This document shows positions 1 to 9,077 of a stretch of DNA of 64,000 nucleotides, piece by piece. Location: the NCBI GenBank assembly GCA_963737545.1, contig CAVTTH010000001.1, positions 434,001 to 498,000 on the forward strand, read 5' to 3'. Below the pieces are notes generated by a model. It was not told the DNA's origin, did not search any database, and worked only from the letters and a program-made list of their open reading frames with translations. The position numbers and the translations under genes are program-made. Each line of letters starts with the position of its first letter. Position 1 is the first letter of the stretch. The stretch comes from CAVTTH01 sp963737545 (GTDB lineage: Bacteria > Verrucomicrobiota > Verrucomicrobiia > Chthoniobacterales > UBA10450).

Positions 1-132
1 CTCGCCCCACGGATACCAGTCGACCGGATTGTGCGCGTGTTGGAGAAGGTAGGGCGATTTTTCGTGTGCGAGTCTGTTCGCGGTTTGCACGGGTCCGGGC
101 TGAACTTCGGCCACAATGTGCGGGGGCGTCAC
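1..132 (-). CDS. Thioredoxin-domain protein (DUF255/YyaL type), N-terminus only
   Basis: Read on the minus strand, the first bases encode NRLAHEKSPYLLQHAHNPVDW followed by YPWGE, the very conserved N-terminal signature of the DUF255 thioredoxin-fold proteins (bacterial YyaL, animal SPATA20). The gene runs off the left edge, so only about 40 residues are visible and the CxxC region lies outside. An in-frame TGA sits just upstream of a GTG at 132; GTG codons at 114 and 90 are alternative starts, and none has a clear Shine-Dalgarno sequence. In this family the fused thioredoxin and six-hairpin glycosidase-like domains have no firmly established reaction. Family assignment is secure; the exact start is not. 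Confidence 0.85.
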   Translation of the reverse strand, partial: MTPPHIVAEVQPGPVQTANRLAHEKSPYLLQHAHNPVDWYPWGE

Positions 133-185
133 CCGTCATCCTACCGCCAAACGCGCAAAGCAAAAGGGTGTTCTAACCGGCTTTC

Positions 186-590
186 TTATGTCCGCTGGGG
201 CAACTCCAGCTTTGGCGCTGCCTCGGGAGACCAAGGGTTCACCTCGTAGTGGGATGCGACAATTATTTCCGCGTGCGCGGATAGTTTCGCGCGTAGAGCC
301 GCGACGTCGAGGCCATGGTGGGTGGGAACAAATTGCTCGAGATTGCGGTTGGCCAATCGAAACAGCCGGACGGCAGGAGATAATCGCCGGCCATGTTTAG
401 GATGGGTGGGATGCTGGAATTGCTTTTGCAAATGAACGAACGCGCCGGCGGCTTGAATCAGTCCCTTGAAAAAATTCGCATCCTCCGATTTCGTCTTCAG
501 CCAAAGTTGTTCCAGGACATCATGCGCCTCGTAATAACGTTGCTCATTCCAACACTGAAAGAATCCAAGGTAACAGGGATTGTCCGACAC
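186..590 (-). CDS. DUF309 family protein
   Basis: A 134-residue protein with the DUF309 hallmark near its N-terminus: FFQCWNEQRYYEAHDVLEQL, then WLKTKSEDANFFKGLIQAAG. Members are short all-helical cytoplasmic proteins of unknown function. The start is a GTG at 590; no ATG occurs upstream in frame, and the upstream reading frame stays open without a better start. It lies downstream of nothing obvious and is divergent from the CorC-type gene at 762. The window gives no functional hint beyond the family name. Confidence 0.8.
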   Translation of the reverse strand: MSDNPCYLGFFQCWNEQRYYEAHDVLEQLWLKTKSEDANFFKGLIQAAGAFVHLQKQFQHPTHPKHGRRLSPAVRLFRLANRNLEQFVPTHHGLDVAALRAKLSAHAEIIVASHYEVNPWSPEAAPKLELPQRT

Positions 591-761
591 GCGCCGAGGA
601 GGCCGCTTCTCCCTGGAGCTGGCTGACCAAATGCGAAATCCGCTCGCCTTTACTTTTCAAGGGCTTAACCTGAGCACGGCGGAGATGATCGGCAAACGAG
701 CACGCTTGGATTTTTCGGAGGGAGCGCGATTGCGTGACTCCGAAGGTTTTCGGGGCGAAGG

Positions 762-2006
762 ATGACGCCACTCAGTCTCGTTATTCTCCTCGCAGTCATC
801 GCGGCTCTGGTCTTCTGTTCCGCGCTTTTTTCCGGACTCGAGACTGCACTCTTCTCGCTCAAACCGCACCAGCTTCGGCGTTTGGAGGGACAGCATCCTT
901 CGCTCGCCCAATTCATCCAGGTCCTCCGAAATAATCCGCGACGGGTCCTGAACGTCCTGCTGCTGGCTGACACTCTGGTGAATGTTCCGCTCGTCGTGCT
1001 TTGCCTGTTTTTCCTCTGGGAAGGGCCGCTGGCGGGACACGTTCCGCAATGGGTCGCCACCACCCTTATCTTCGCCATCGTTGTCCTGCTTTGCGATTTG
1101 ATTCCGAAACTGCTCGCGCTCTCGGCCTCTTCTCGACTCTCCACCCTCGGCGTCTTCACCCTCAAGCTTTCCATGCCACTCCTCGATCGAGTCGGCAACG
1201 CACTCGAAGCAACCAGCGCATCAGTAATCGATTTCCTGACGCCGGCCCACTTGCGGACGCGCACGAGGATGACCGATGAGGAATTAGAAACACTGGTCGA
1301 AATCGGAGAGGAGGAAGGTTCGCTGCGCGAGTCCGAAGGGGAGATGATCCAGGAAATCATCAAGCTCGGCGACAAAACGGCCAAGGATTGTATGACGCCG
1401 CGGGTGGATACCTTTTCCCTGCCGGACGATTTGCCTAACGAAGAGGCGATCGCCCGTTTAAAGGAGAAACGCCATCGCCGGGTCCCGGTCTATGCGGAAA
1501 CGCCAGATCAGATTTTGGGAATCATCGACGTGAAGCGGTTCCTCCTCGATCCGAGCGAACATTACACCGAGACTCTGGCGCCGCCTTCGTTCGTGCCCGA
1601 GACCATGCGCGCGCTGGATTTGCTCCGCGGGTTCCTCTCGCATCCCCAGGGCATGGCCATCGTAGTCGATGAATTCGGCGGCACGGAAGGCATCATTACC
1701 TTGTCCGACATCGTCGAAGAAATCATGAGCGACGCCGCCCCGCTGGGAGATGCGGACCTTTACATCGAGCCGTTGGAGAACGGAAAATTCCTTGTGAGCG
1801 GAAACGCCCGATTGGACGACTTGCGTGAACACCTCGGATTCGAAATCGAAGCCGACGGAATCGACACCATCGGCGGCTTTGTTTTCAATCGGTTGGGATA
1901 CTTGCCGGCATCGGGCACGCAGGTCGAGATTCCACGGCTCAAAATTACGATTCGGCGCGCCGGACGGAAGCGCATCGAAGAGATGTTAGCTGGAAAAGAG
2001 CCGTAA
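762..2006 (+). CDS. CorC/HlyC (CNNM) family transporter-associated protein
   Basis: 414 residues with the classical three-part layout of CNNM/CorC proteins. An N-terminal DUF21 membrane domain (residues about 1-180) opens with MTPLSLVILLAVIAALVFCS and contains the SGLETALFSL element. A CBS-domain pair follows (about 205-325, beginning MTPRVDTFSLP and including VVDEFGGTEGIITLSDIVEE). The C-terminus is a CorC_HlyC domain (about 335-410, GFVFNRLGYLPASGTQVEI). Family members are linked to magnesium or cobalt efflux, with the CBS pair sensing adenine nucleotides. It is followed 45 bases later by a shorter paralogue, so the two probably form one transcript and perhaps one complex. The substrate is not determinable here. 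Confidence 0.9.
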   Translation: MTPLSLVILLAVIAALVFCSALFSGLETALFSLKPHQLRRLEGQHPSLAQFIQVLRNNPRRVLNVLLLADTLVNVPLVVLCLFFLWEGPLAGHVPQWVATTLIFAIVVLLCDLIPKLLALSASSRLSTLGVFTLKLSMPLLDRVGNALEATSASVIDFLTPAHLRTRTRMTDEELETLVEIGEEEGSLRESEGEMIQEIIKLGDKTAKDCMTPRVDTFSLPDDLPNEEAIARLKEKRHRRVPVYAETPDQILGIIDVKRFLLDPSEHYTETLAPPSFVPETMRALDLLRGFLSHPQGMAIVVDEFGGTEGIITLSDIVEEIMSDAAPLGDADLYIEPLENGKFLVSGNARLDDLREHLGFEIEADGIDTIGGFVFNRLGYLPASGTQVEIPRLKITIRRAGRKRIEEMLAGKEP

Positions 2007-2051
2007 CTTGGGCGGCGAATCGGAGACGAACGGAGAGGTTGGAGTCGAGCA

Positions 2052-3005
2052 ATGATCGTCTGGCTTTTCATTCTCGGAGCGTGGGCAGTTTCGTTTCTTT
2101 TCGCCGGCATCGAAGCGGGACTCCTTTCGGTCGACCCCGTGCGACTGCGTCATCATGTGAAGCGCGGGAAGGCGGGCGCGGCTCGGCTCGATCGATTGCT
2201 CAAACACCCGGAGCGTCTGCTCGTCACGGTCTTGCTGGTCACGAACCTGGCCAACATTCTCGGCCTCCTCTTGCTCACGAAATTGCTCGTAGCCTCGTTT
2301 GCCTACGCCGGATTTTTCATCGCCGTAGTGATCGCGCTCCCAATTTATCTTTTTCTCCTCAACGTTTTGCCGAAGTCACTCTTTCGCCGATTTCCCTTCC
2401 GCGCCCTCGCCGCACTGGGTGGAATTCTCGAAGGCACGTCCATTGTTCTTTGGCCAATTCTCGAGATCGGAGGGTGGATCGGCGGTCTGTTTGTTCCGCG
2501 CCGGGCGGCGGACCGCCGGCGTTTGTTTGCCGCGCGGGAAGAATTCAAACAGATCGCGGTGCAAAGCGAACGCGAAGGCTCGCTCACCTCGACTGAGCGA
2601 GCTCTGATTCACAATGTCGTCGATTTCAGCGTGGTGAAGGTGCGCGATGTCATGGTCCCGCTCGGGGAGTTGGTTGTCGTGCGGCCCGAAACCTCGCTGG
2701 AAGACTTTCTCAAGCTTGGCCGCGAGGCGAACGTGGAGCGGTTCCCGGTGATCACAGCGAACGGCGAGGCCAGAGGCCTGATCAATCTCCTCGATGTCCT
2801 GTTCGACAAGAACCCGCCGTGCTCGTTAGGCGATTACATCCGGCGGATCATCTTCGCCAGCGAGGACGAACCGGCGTATCGCGTGTTTCAACGGCTTCGC
2901 GCCGCGCGCCTCGGGCTCGCCGCGGTGGTGGATGCGCAAAAGAACGTGATTGGCATCGCGACTGGCGAAGAGATCATTAAGCGCCTTGTTTCATCTGCCG
3001 CATAG
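2052..3005 (+). CDS. DUF21/CBS-domain membrane protein, short CorC paralogue
   Basis: 317 residues. The N-terminus is a DUF21-type membrane domain (MIVWLFILGAWAVSFLFAG, then GIEAGLLSVDPVRLRHHVKR). A CBS pair follows from about residue 195 (VRDVMVPLGELVVVRPETS). The protein ends directly after the second CBS motif and lacks the CorC_HlyC domain of its upstream neighbour. Tandem long and short CNNM-like genes are common in bacteria and suggest a hetero-oligomer, which is inference. The start at 2052 follows a weak GGAG stretch. Confidence 0.87.
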   Translation: MIVWLFILGAWAVSFLFAGIEAGLLSVDPVRLRHHVKRGKAGAARLDRLLKHPERLLVTVLLVTNLANILGLLLLTKLLVASFAYAGFFIAVVIALPIYLFLLNVLPKSLFRRFPFRALAALGGILEGTSIVLWPILEIGGWIGGLFVPRRAADRRRLFAAREEFKQIAVQSEREGSLTSTERALIHNVVDFSVVKVRDVMVPLGELVVVRPETSLEDFLKLGREANVERFPVITANGEARGLINLLDVLFDKNPPCSLGDYIRRIIFASEDEPAYRVFQRLRAARLGLAAVVDAQKNVIGIATGEEIIKRLVSSAA

Positions 3006-3069
3006 TGTTTCTCGCATTCATTTGGCAGCCGTGTATAAACGCGATCTTTAGACGGTTGCGGAAGATGAT

Positions 3070-5160
3070 ATGAAACAAGCATCGCGCTTTTCCGATTCCA
3101 CGGTGGCGATTTGTCTCGCCCTGGTCGGGCTTACCTGGGCCGTCTTCGGACAGACACTGCACCACGATTTCATCGGTTACGACGACGCAACTTACGTGAC
3201 TGAGAACCAAAACGTCAGCGGCGGTCTGACCCGTCCGGCGATTCTCTGGGCCTTCCGGCACGCTCATGCCGGCAACTGGCATCCGCTCACTTCAATTTCC
3301 CACATGCTTGATTGCCAGGTCTACGGGCTTAACGCCAGCGGTCACCATCTTACCAACGTCCTGCTCCATACGCTCGCGGTGGTTTTGCTTTTTCTGGTCC
3401 TGTTACAAATGACCGGTGCGCGCTGGCGCAGCGCTTTTGTCGCGGCTGTGTTCGCCATCCATCCGTTGCGGGTGGAATCGGTGGCATGGATTGCCGAACG
3501 GAAAGACGTGCTCAGCGGTGTTTTCTTCATGCTCACGTTGCTCGCTTATGTGCGCTATGTTTCGAGCGAACGTTCGCTTCTTCGGTACTTGCTGGTCGCG
3601 GGTCTTTTCACTCTCGGGCTGATGGCAAAACCGATGCTGGTGACCCTGCCCTGCGTCCTGTTGCTGCTTGATTACTGGCCCCTCGGCCGCTTCGGTTCGC
3701 ATTCCACGGGAAACGCCGCAATCGCCGCGCGCCGCTCCACGTTATTTCCCCTCGTCATGGAAAAGATTCCTCTTTTCCTCCTCAGCCTCGGCTCTTCGCT
3801 TCTCACCGTGCGGGCTCAGCGCGGCGCGATGCGATCGTTCAGCGAGATTCCGTTATTGCTGCGCGCCGAAAACGCGGTCGTCAGTTACGTCCGCTATCTT
3901 CGGCAATTACTTTGGCCGGCCGATCTCGCTCTGTATTATCCGCACGGGCCACTTCCGTTCGCATTGGTAGTCGCAGCCCTTTTTTTCCTCGCCGCGATGA
4001 CAACGGTCGCCCTCTGTTTTGGCCGCAAGCTTCCCTATCTTATCACGGGCTGGGGTTGGTACCTGGTTATGCTCCTGCCGGTGATTGGCCTCGTCCAGGT
4101 AGGAGGACAGGCGCTGGCCGATCGTTATACTTATCTGCCGCAGATTGGGCTTGTTCTCGCAATCACGTGGGCGGCCGCCGATGCAACCGCCGGCGTTCGA
4201 CGGTTGCAACAATCCATGGCTTTCGCCGCCGTCGCAGTAACGATCGCGCTCGCGTGGTGTGCCCACCATCAAACCCATTACTGGCAAAACAGCGAATCGC
4301 TTTGGCTGCACACCCTCGCGGTGACAACGAACAACGACGTTGCCCACAATGGACTGGGCGAGGCGTGGTTGAAGAATGGACGCACTGGAGACGCCATTCA
4401 TGAGTTCCAAACCGCACTAAAAATCGCGCCGGAGTTTTCCATCGCTCGCAACAACCTGGGTTTGGCTTTGCTACAGAAAAGAGATCTGACGGAAGCGATT
4501 CAGGAGTTCCGGCGTGTCCTTTCGCGCGATCCACAAAACCTCAAATACCGCCTTAATCTCGCCGCCGCGTTCCTCGAGAGCGGTCGCGCCGTCCAGGCGG
4601 CGGCGGAATACGAAAAGGTCCTCGAAATTGCGCCAGACTTCGCGCCGGCTCATTTGGATTTGGGCACTGCCTATCTGCGCGCAGGACGTCTCGCTGATGC
4701 CGTTGCCCAATTCAAAATTGCGCTCCAGCTGCAGCCTCGATCTGCCGAGGTCGAGTACAACCTTGGACTGGCGGAATTAGAGAATGGAAATCGCGCCGAA
4801 GCGATTCGGGACTGGCGGGAAACGTTGAAAATGAATCCTGATTACGTTGCGGCCCAGGCTGCTTTGGCCTGGACGCTCGCGACCGACCCGGATCCCTCGC
4901 TCCGGAATGGCGCCGAAGCTCTCACTATTTCACAGCATCTCGCGCAAACGACATCGAATCCGATGCTCCTTCGCGTTCTCGCCGCCGCCTATGCCGAGGC
5001 CGGGCAGTTTGTCGAAGCGATCGAAACGACGCGGCGCGCAATTGCGCTCGCGACTTCCCAGGACAATGCCGGCGTTGCCGCTCTCCTCCAAGATGATCTG
5101 AAGCTCTGGGAATCTGGACAGCCGCTGCGTGATGCCGGCAAATCGACAATGATTCGTTAG
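3070..5160 (+). CDS. Multi-pass membrane protein with C-terminal TPR repeats (TMTC-like)
   Basis: 696 residues in two halves. The first (about 1-410) is hydrophobic with around ten membrane segments and family-typical motifs: HHDFIGYDDATYVTENQNVS, NWHPLTSISHMLD, GHHLTNVLLHTLAVVLLFL and HPLRVESVAWIAERKDVLS. The second (about 420-660) holds at least five tetratricopeptide repeats with the usual A-x-x-x-G/N-LG-x-A spacing. The arrangement resembles eukaryotic TMTC O-mannosyltransferases and many uncharacterised Verrucomicrobiota and Planctomycetota proteins. A GT-C glycosyltransferase role is plausible but not shown. The stop TAG lies inside the overrepresented octamer TCGTTAGG (5154-5161). The start follows GGAAGAT. 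Confidence 0.88.
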   Translation: MKQASRFSDSTVAICLALVGLTWAVFGQTLHHDFIGYDDATYVTENQNVSGGLTRPAILWAFRHAHAGNWHPLTSISHMLDCQVYGLNASGHHLTNVLLHTLAVVLLFLVLLQMTGARWRSAFVAAVFAIHPLRVESVAWIAERKDVLSGVFFMLTLLAYVRYVSSERSLLRYLLVAGLFTLGLMAKPMLVTLPCVLLLLDYWPLGRFGSHSTGNAAIAARRSTLFPLVMEKIPLFLLSLGSSLLTVRAQRGAMRSFSEIPLLLRAENAVVSYVRYLRQLLWPADLALYYPHGPLPFALVVAALFFLAAMTTVALCFGRKLPYLITGWGWYLVMLLPVIGLVQVGGQALADRYTYLPQIGLVLAITWAAADATAGVRRLQQSMAFAAVAVTIALAWCAHHQTHYWQNSESLWLHTLAVTTNNDVAHNGLGEAWLKNGRTGDAIHEFQTALKIAPEFSIARNNLGLALLQKRDLTEAIQEFRRVLSRDPQNLKYRLNLAAAFLESGRAVQAAAEYEKVLEIAPDFAPAHLDLGTAYLRAGRLADAVAQFKIALQLQPRSAEVEYNLGLAELENGNRAEAIRDWRETLKMNPDYVAAQAALAWTLATDPDPSLRNGAEALTISQHLAQTTSNPMLLRVLAAAYAEAGQFVEAIETTRRAIALATSQDNAGVAALLQDDLKLWESGQPLRDAGKSTMIR

Positions 5161-5305
5161 GGGATTGAAGAATCGAAGCCAGTGAAAACGTGGTCCAGGG
5201 TCACGTTCGTGACCGGTTCTAATGCGGCAAGCTTTCTGGTCATGCAATTCCTCTTATCTGATCAAAGGCTGGTTTTGTCCGCCGCGTGGACAACCTCCTG
5301 ATTCT

Positions 5306-5445
5306 GGGGAGCGCACGCGGCTCGCGTGCTGGCGATGGCGGCCCGCCATCGCGAACTTTTCCTACCGGGGTCAATCACGTTTGGCGCTGCCGGGGTTCGT
5401 TTCGGCGAGCCGCCGAAACCAGCACGCGAGCCGCGTGCGCTCCCC
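5306..5445. repeat. REP family A palindromic repeat, copy 1
   Basis: The element opens with GGGGAGCGCACGCGGC and closes with the inverted arm GCCGCGTGCGCTCCCC. The inner part holds further inverted segments (GGCGGCCCGCC; GGCGAGCCGCC). Matching arms occur at 13909-14481, 29845-29983 and 33191-33304. It fills much of the gap between the convergent TPR and PEP-CTERM genes. The copy in thrS carries a RAYT-type transposase, so this one looks like a non-autonomous relative. Confidence 0.85.
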
Positions 5446-5455
5446 GGAAAAAGAA

Positions 5456-5485
5456 AATCCGCCGGGCCATCGGGCCCGGCGGATT
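5456..5485 (-). terminator. Rho-independent terminator of the PEP-CTERM gene
   Basis: A perfect 13-bp stem (AATCCGCCGGGCC with its complement) and a 4-base loop. On the minus strand it is followed by TTTTCTTTTT. It lies 28 bases past the stop codon of the gene ending at 5513, the position expected for an intrinsic terminator. Confidence 0.88.
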
Positions 5486-5512
5486 AACAACTGAACAACT
5501 GCGATCCGAAAA

Positions 5513-6160
5513 TTAAGCCATCGCCCGGCGTGCTCTCCAGGCAAACACCAGCAGCATCACGCCACCCAACACCGCCAGACCAGTCGTGGCCGGCTCGGGG
5601 ATGATAGTAACCGTGAACATGTTGGCCGTGACCCCGTGGTCGTTAAAGCTACCATCAGCAACAATCGTCCGGCTATCAAAGAAGATGTGGTAGGTCCCGG
5701 GCGAGATCGCGCCGCTGATCGTGAGGGTAAGCGTGGCAATGAAGTAATTACCGGCGGCAAGCGGCATATTGGGATTGGCAATAACGGCACCCAGATCAAA
5801 GTCGTTAACCGGGTTCAAATCCCCGGCCGGCGGCGTGAATGCCGTGACGTCATTGGTGATCAAATCATTGAAAGGGGACGCGCCGATATTACGGGCGGTG
5901 ATGGTGAAAAATCCGTTGCCGTCGTTCGACTGCAAGAAATACGTCATGCCAACCGACGAGAACGTCGTCACGATGTTTATGTCCAACGTGAATGTCCCCC
6001 CAGCCGCAATGTTGATGAAAGGATTCCCGCCATTAAATAGCGTTGCAGTCGCGTTCTGCGCGGAGGCCTTTTCAGCCGCAAGAAGCGGGAAAAGAACCAG
6101 CGCAGTGATGAGTAAGAACTTGTTCGCCTTTCGGCCCGTCGAGTTGGTTTCGGATCGCAT
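5513..6160 (-). CDS. PEP-CTERM sorting-domain secreted protein
   Basis: 215 residues with an N-terminal signal peptide (FLLITALVLFPLLAAEKASA, cleavage after ASA). A beta-rich body follows, and the C-terminus is IPEPATTGLAVLGG, a hydrophobic helix, then WRARRAMA. Those three parts are the PEP-CTERM tripartite sorting signal, recognised by an exosortase that transfers the protein to the cell surface or biofilm matrix. No exosortase lies in this window, so the sorting enzyme must be encoded elsewhere. The body has no domain I recognise. A promoter with phased A-tracts lies upstream and a strong terminator downstream, suggesting a monocistronic unit. Confidence 0.88.
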   Translation of the reverse strand: MRSETNSTGRKANKFLLITALVLFPLLAAEKASAQNATATLFNGGNPFINIAAGGTFTLDINIVTTFSSVGMTYFLQSNDGNGFFTITARNIGASPFNDLITNDVTAFTPPAGDLNPVNDFDLGAVIANPNMPLAAGNYFIATLTLTISGAISPGTYHIFFDSRTIVADGSFNDHGVTANMFTVTIIPEPATTGLAVLGGVMLLVFAWRARRAMA

Positions 6161-6168
6161 AATGCCGT

Positions 6169-6232
6169 GATTCTGGTTTTTTTCTTAGGTCCGTCAATAT
6201 TTTTTTTGTCTTTTTTTGCCTTTTTTTCCTTA
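6169..6232 (-). promoter_or_regulatory. Phased A-tracts and possible -35 box upstream of the PEP-CTERM gene
   Basis: On the minus strand three A-tracts (A7, A7, A8) begin at intervals of 10-11 bases, the helical repeat that produces intrinsic curvature. They sit directly upstream of TTGACG (6192-6197), a good -35 match. The -10 position, 17 bases further on, reads only AGAATC, so the core promoter is uncertain. A-tracts in this place can act as UP elements or bends for RNA polymerase. Confidence 0.5.
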
Positions 6233-6335
6233 CAAATCAGTAAGGTCGTCGTCGTGGGCTCCCACGGCGGGAAATGTCTTGGGCTTCGTTTTCACTAAAG
6301 CACGGTTGGGAGCGCAAAAAAAAGCGGCGCTTTTC

Positions 6336-8930
6336 TTACGGCAGGCTGTGCCCTGAATTCGCCTTTACCTGACCAACGTCGCCGGCGTTGATCGAGCCGT
6401 TCGCATTGGTGTCATTGCGGAAATTACCAGCCCCAACTGCATTTCCCGATTGGCCCTTGGTCTGGGCTACGTCGCCGGCGTTAACCGAACTATTCCCATT
6501 CGTATCCCCGAGGAGAATCTTCGCGCTCACCGGCGTATCCGGCAGGACCTGAGCAAACGTGTCCGTCACACCGGTTAGGGTAACGGTGATTTGCTGCACG
6601 TCCGTGACGCCGGTCAGGTTCACGGTCATGGTGTTGCCGACAAAGGTGGGACTGCCTGAAACGTTGCCCGTCCCCCCTGTCACGCTCGCGCTCCCGCTCG
6701 TTACCGGATTACTGAAGGTGAAGACAAAGCTGTGACCTGCGGCTCCGCTGCGACATTCCACGCCGAAGGGGCTGCTCAACGGAAGGTTGATATCAAATGT
6801 GCCCGCGCCCCCGTGAGTTTTACGCGAAACCGCACTCGAGAGCGTCAACGCCGGCGCGCCACCGGTGACCGTGAGAATTCCGGTTCCAGTGGCGAATTGG
6901 CCATCCGGATTTGTCACGGTCACGTTCTTTGCCCCGGCCGAAGCAGCAATCGTATTGAGATCGAGTGTGACGTGAGTTGGGTCCGTATAAGTGATGGAAT
7001 TAACGACGACTCCGCCGGTCACGCTCGCTCCAATGCGATTCGCAAATCCAGTCCCCGGATCAAAGAAGCCGGAACCGGAAGCCACCGTGCCGGTAATCGT
7101 GACGCTTACCGATGCCTGACCGGACGCAATGCTCGGCGGATTGGCCGACGCGGGCGCAGCCGGCGGTGGCGCGATCAATTTGGCGACCTGCACGCCGTAG
7201 CTGTTGGCGCTATCGCAAAATTCCTGAATGGTCCACATCGTCATATCGTCACCTGGATCCAGACTGGTAAAGGAATAATCGCCCCAGCGGCGTCCGAGCG
7301 GTCCGCCCGGGTCGCCCGCCGGATTGTAGGCCGTGCCACTCGCGCTATAGAGCGTCGGCGCACCTAAAGTCCCGAGAGTGTCGCCGGCGAGGCGACCATT
7401 CGCGGCGGCGTCGATGTGGAAAGGGGTCCCGGCCGTACTAAAACCAAAGGCAGCATGTCCCTGACCGGAAACCGTCACCGTTGGAATCAAATACTGACGG
7501 GCCGCGGCGGTCGTGGCGGCGCTGTCGAAAATCGTGCCCGATTGATTGACCGTCGGTGTTCCGGTGCCGACGGGAACAATCAGCTCGTACCAGCGAACAG
7601 CGTCGCGCCGTGTCGCGCCGGTGTCCGAGGCAACGCCGGTGGCAAGAACTGCGATATTATGAGCCGTCCACAAGCGGCCATTGCGGATATGCGCTGCGAA
7701 AAGGCGATCGTCGAGCGCATCAAGGTTCCCGCCAACACCACCGGTATTGCCAAGGTGATCCACAGCAATGGGGAACGACGTTGCATTAACGGTAATGGCA
7801 ATATCAGCGGAAATGCCGGGTGTGCCGCCCGGAGTGCTGATGCGGCGCATGATCAGCCGGCCGGCGGCGGCATCGCTCACTCCAATAAAATATCCTTCGT
7901 TGGCGGTTGGATTGTAGTTATCCACGCCCCGCGGCGTATCGGGTCCATCGGTAGTGATGAGCCCGCGAAACGGCGTTGTCACGACCGGACCGCCGCTCAG
8001 AACCGAGCTCTTGCGAATCACGTAGGCATCCGTGTTCACCCAGGCGCCCGTGGCCGCGTTATATTCGTTTCCGCCGACGTAGAGTGCGTTGTTGTCCACC
8101 CCGAGCGAAGGATCGGCGAAGAAGCCTCCCGTATCACCACCGCCCACCGTATTCTGTTGGACGAAATAAAATGTCCAGACTGTGCCTCCGGTGATAACGT
8201 CGGTATCGGAAACCGCGATGAGAATTCGATTCGGATTGTCGCCGAGATTGCTGGGGGAACTGCTTGGCACATCGATCGCGGTCAGGATCCAGCGTCCTGA
8301 CAAACGGTCATAGCGAATCTGCGGACTGCTCGTGAAGTTCAAACCGCCTGTGGGTGGCGGGCTCATGACAGAACTGAAAAACACATCGGGATCGGCATTG
8401 ACCACGCCGTCTGCAACACCAGTCGCCTTTACGAAAGTCCTGAGCCGGCCATTAACAAAGACAAAAAATTGCGAAGGACCCGCTGCGCCCATCGTATCGG
8501 GAGGAAATGATCCCGTATCGGCCAGAGTAGCGCCGGTAAAAGTTGTCCCGATCGGCTGCGGCGCATGCGCGACCGGACTGTCACCGTTCTGGGAAGCCTC
8601 GGGCGCCGGAAATTGCGAGGCCAAAGGTGCGTTCGGGTCCTGCGGTCGATTCTTCCGGTGTGGAACTTTTCGCCGCGGCAGGACCATGACCTGCGATCGC
8701 GGATGATTCGCGCTCTGATCTGCCATGAGCTGGGCAGTCGCTCGCTCCATACCTCGTTCTCCCGCCGACGGCCGGCCAAAAGTCATGGTCGCACTCGTTG
8801 GTTCGGCTTTGGAACTGTCGTTTGCCTGGCCGGAGACGACCCCTTCCGGAACGAGCAATCCAGCCAGAACCAGTGCACCCGCCCACACCGTTGCCCGGTT
8901 AGTCAATGAAAATGGAAATTGTGATATCAC
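6336..8930 (-). CDS. Large secreted protein with C-terminal type I dockerin
   Basis: 864 residues starting at a GTG (8930). A signal peptide-like stretch follows (TVWAGALVLAGLLVPEG, then SGQA). The long middle is rich in Gly, Thr and Asn and looks like a secreted beta-structure protein with sections such as DRLSGRWILTAIDVPSSSP, without an enzyme motif I can name. An Ig-like segment spans about 600-700. The last 60 residues hold two calcium-binding dockerin repeats, DTNGNSSVNAGDVAQTK and DTNANGSINAGDVGQVK. Dockerins bind cohesins in cellulosomes, but in Verrucomicrobiota and Planctomycetota they often occur without known cohesins. No cohesin gene is visible here. It lies downstream of nothing co-directional and close. 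Confidence 0.82.
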   Translation of the reverse strand: MISQFPFSLTNRATVWAGALVLAGLLVPEGVVSGQANDSSKAEPTSATMTFGRPSAGERGMERATAQLMADQSANHPRSQVMVLPRRKVPHRKNRPQDPNAPLASQFPAPEASQNGDSPVAHAPQPIGTTFTGATLADTGSFPPDTMGAAGPSQFFVFVNGRLRTFVKATGVADGVVNADPDVFFSSVMSPPPTGGLNFTSSPQIRYDRLSGRWILTAIDVPSSSPSNLGDNPNRILIAVSDTDVITGGTVWTFYFVQQNTVGGGDTGGFFADPSLGVDNNALYVGGNEYNAATGAWVNTDAYVIRKSSVLSGGPVVTTPFRGLITTDGPDTPRGVDNYNPTANEGYFIGVSDAAAGRLIMRRISTPGGTPGISADIAITVNATSFPIAVDHLGNTGGVGGNLDALDDRLFAAHIRNGRLWTAHNIAVLATGVASDTGATRRDAVRWYELIVPVGTGTPTVNQSGTIFDSAATTAAARQYLIPTVTVSGQGHAAFGFSTAGTPFHIDAAANGRLAGDTLGTLGAPTLYSASGTAYNPAGDPGGPLGRRWGDYSFTSLDPGDDMTMWTIQEFCDSANSYGVQVAKLIAPPPAAPASANPPSIASGQASVSVTITGTVASGSGFFDPGTGFANRIGASVTGGVVVNSITYTDPTHVTLDLNTIAASAGAKNVTVTNPDGQFATGTGILTVTGGAPALTLSSAVSRKTHGGAGTFDINLPLSSPFGVECRSGAAGHSFVFTFSNPVTSGSASVTGGTGNVSGSPTFVGNTMTVNLTGVTDVQQITVTLTGVTDTFAQVLPDTPVSAKILLGDTNGNSSVNAGDVAQTKGQSGNAVGAGNFRNDTNANGSINAGDVGQVKANSGHSLP

Positions 8931-9077
8931 GTGGATGAAGTTGCCAAAGCCTGATCTTCGCCGGTCACGACCAGAGCAACGACCTCGGAAAATTGATCTT
9001 TGAGATTCGCGCTGATTCCGTTAGCGCACGTAGGGCGTATGTTATCGGGGATTCGTCACGTTTTTTCAACAGATATT

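Noticed and set aside
5808..5826. GGGTTCAAATCCCCGG, like a tRNA T-arm
   Set aside because: It lies in the PEP-CTERM gene, and no matching acceptor or anticodon stem can be found around it.
7416..8300. Long plus-strand open frame opposite the dockerin gene
   Set aside because: Low-complexity antisense of a Gly/Thr-rich gene; the minus-strand protein has a signal peptide and dockerin.
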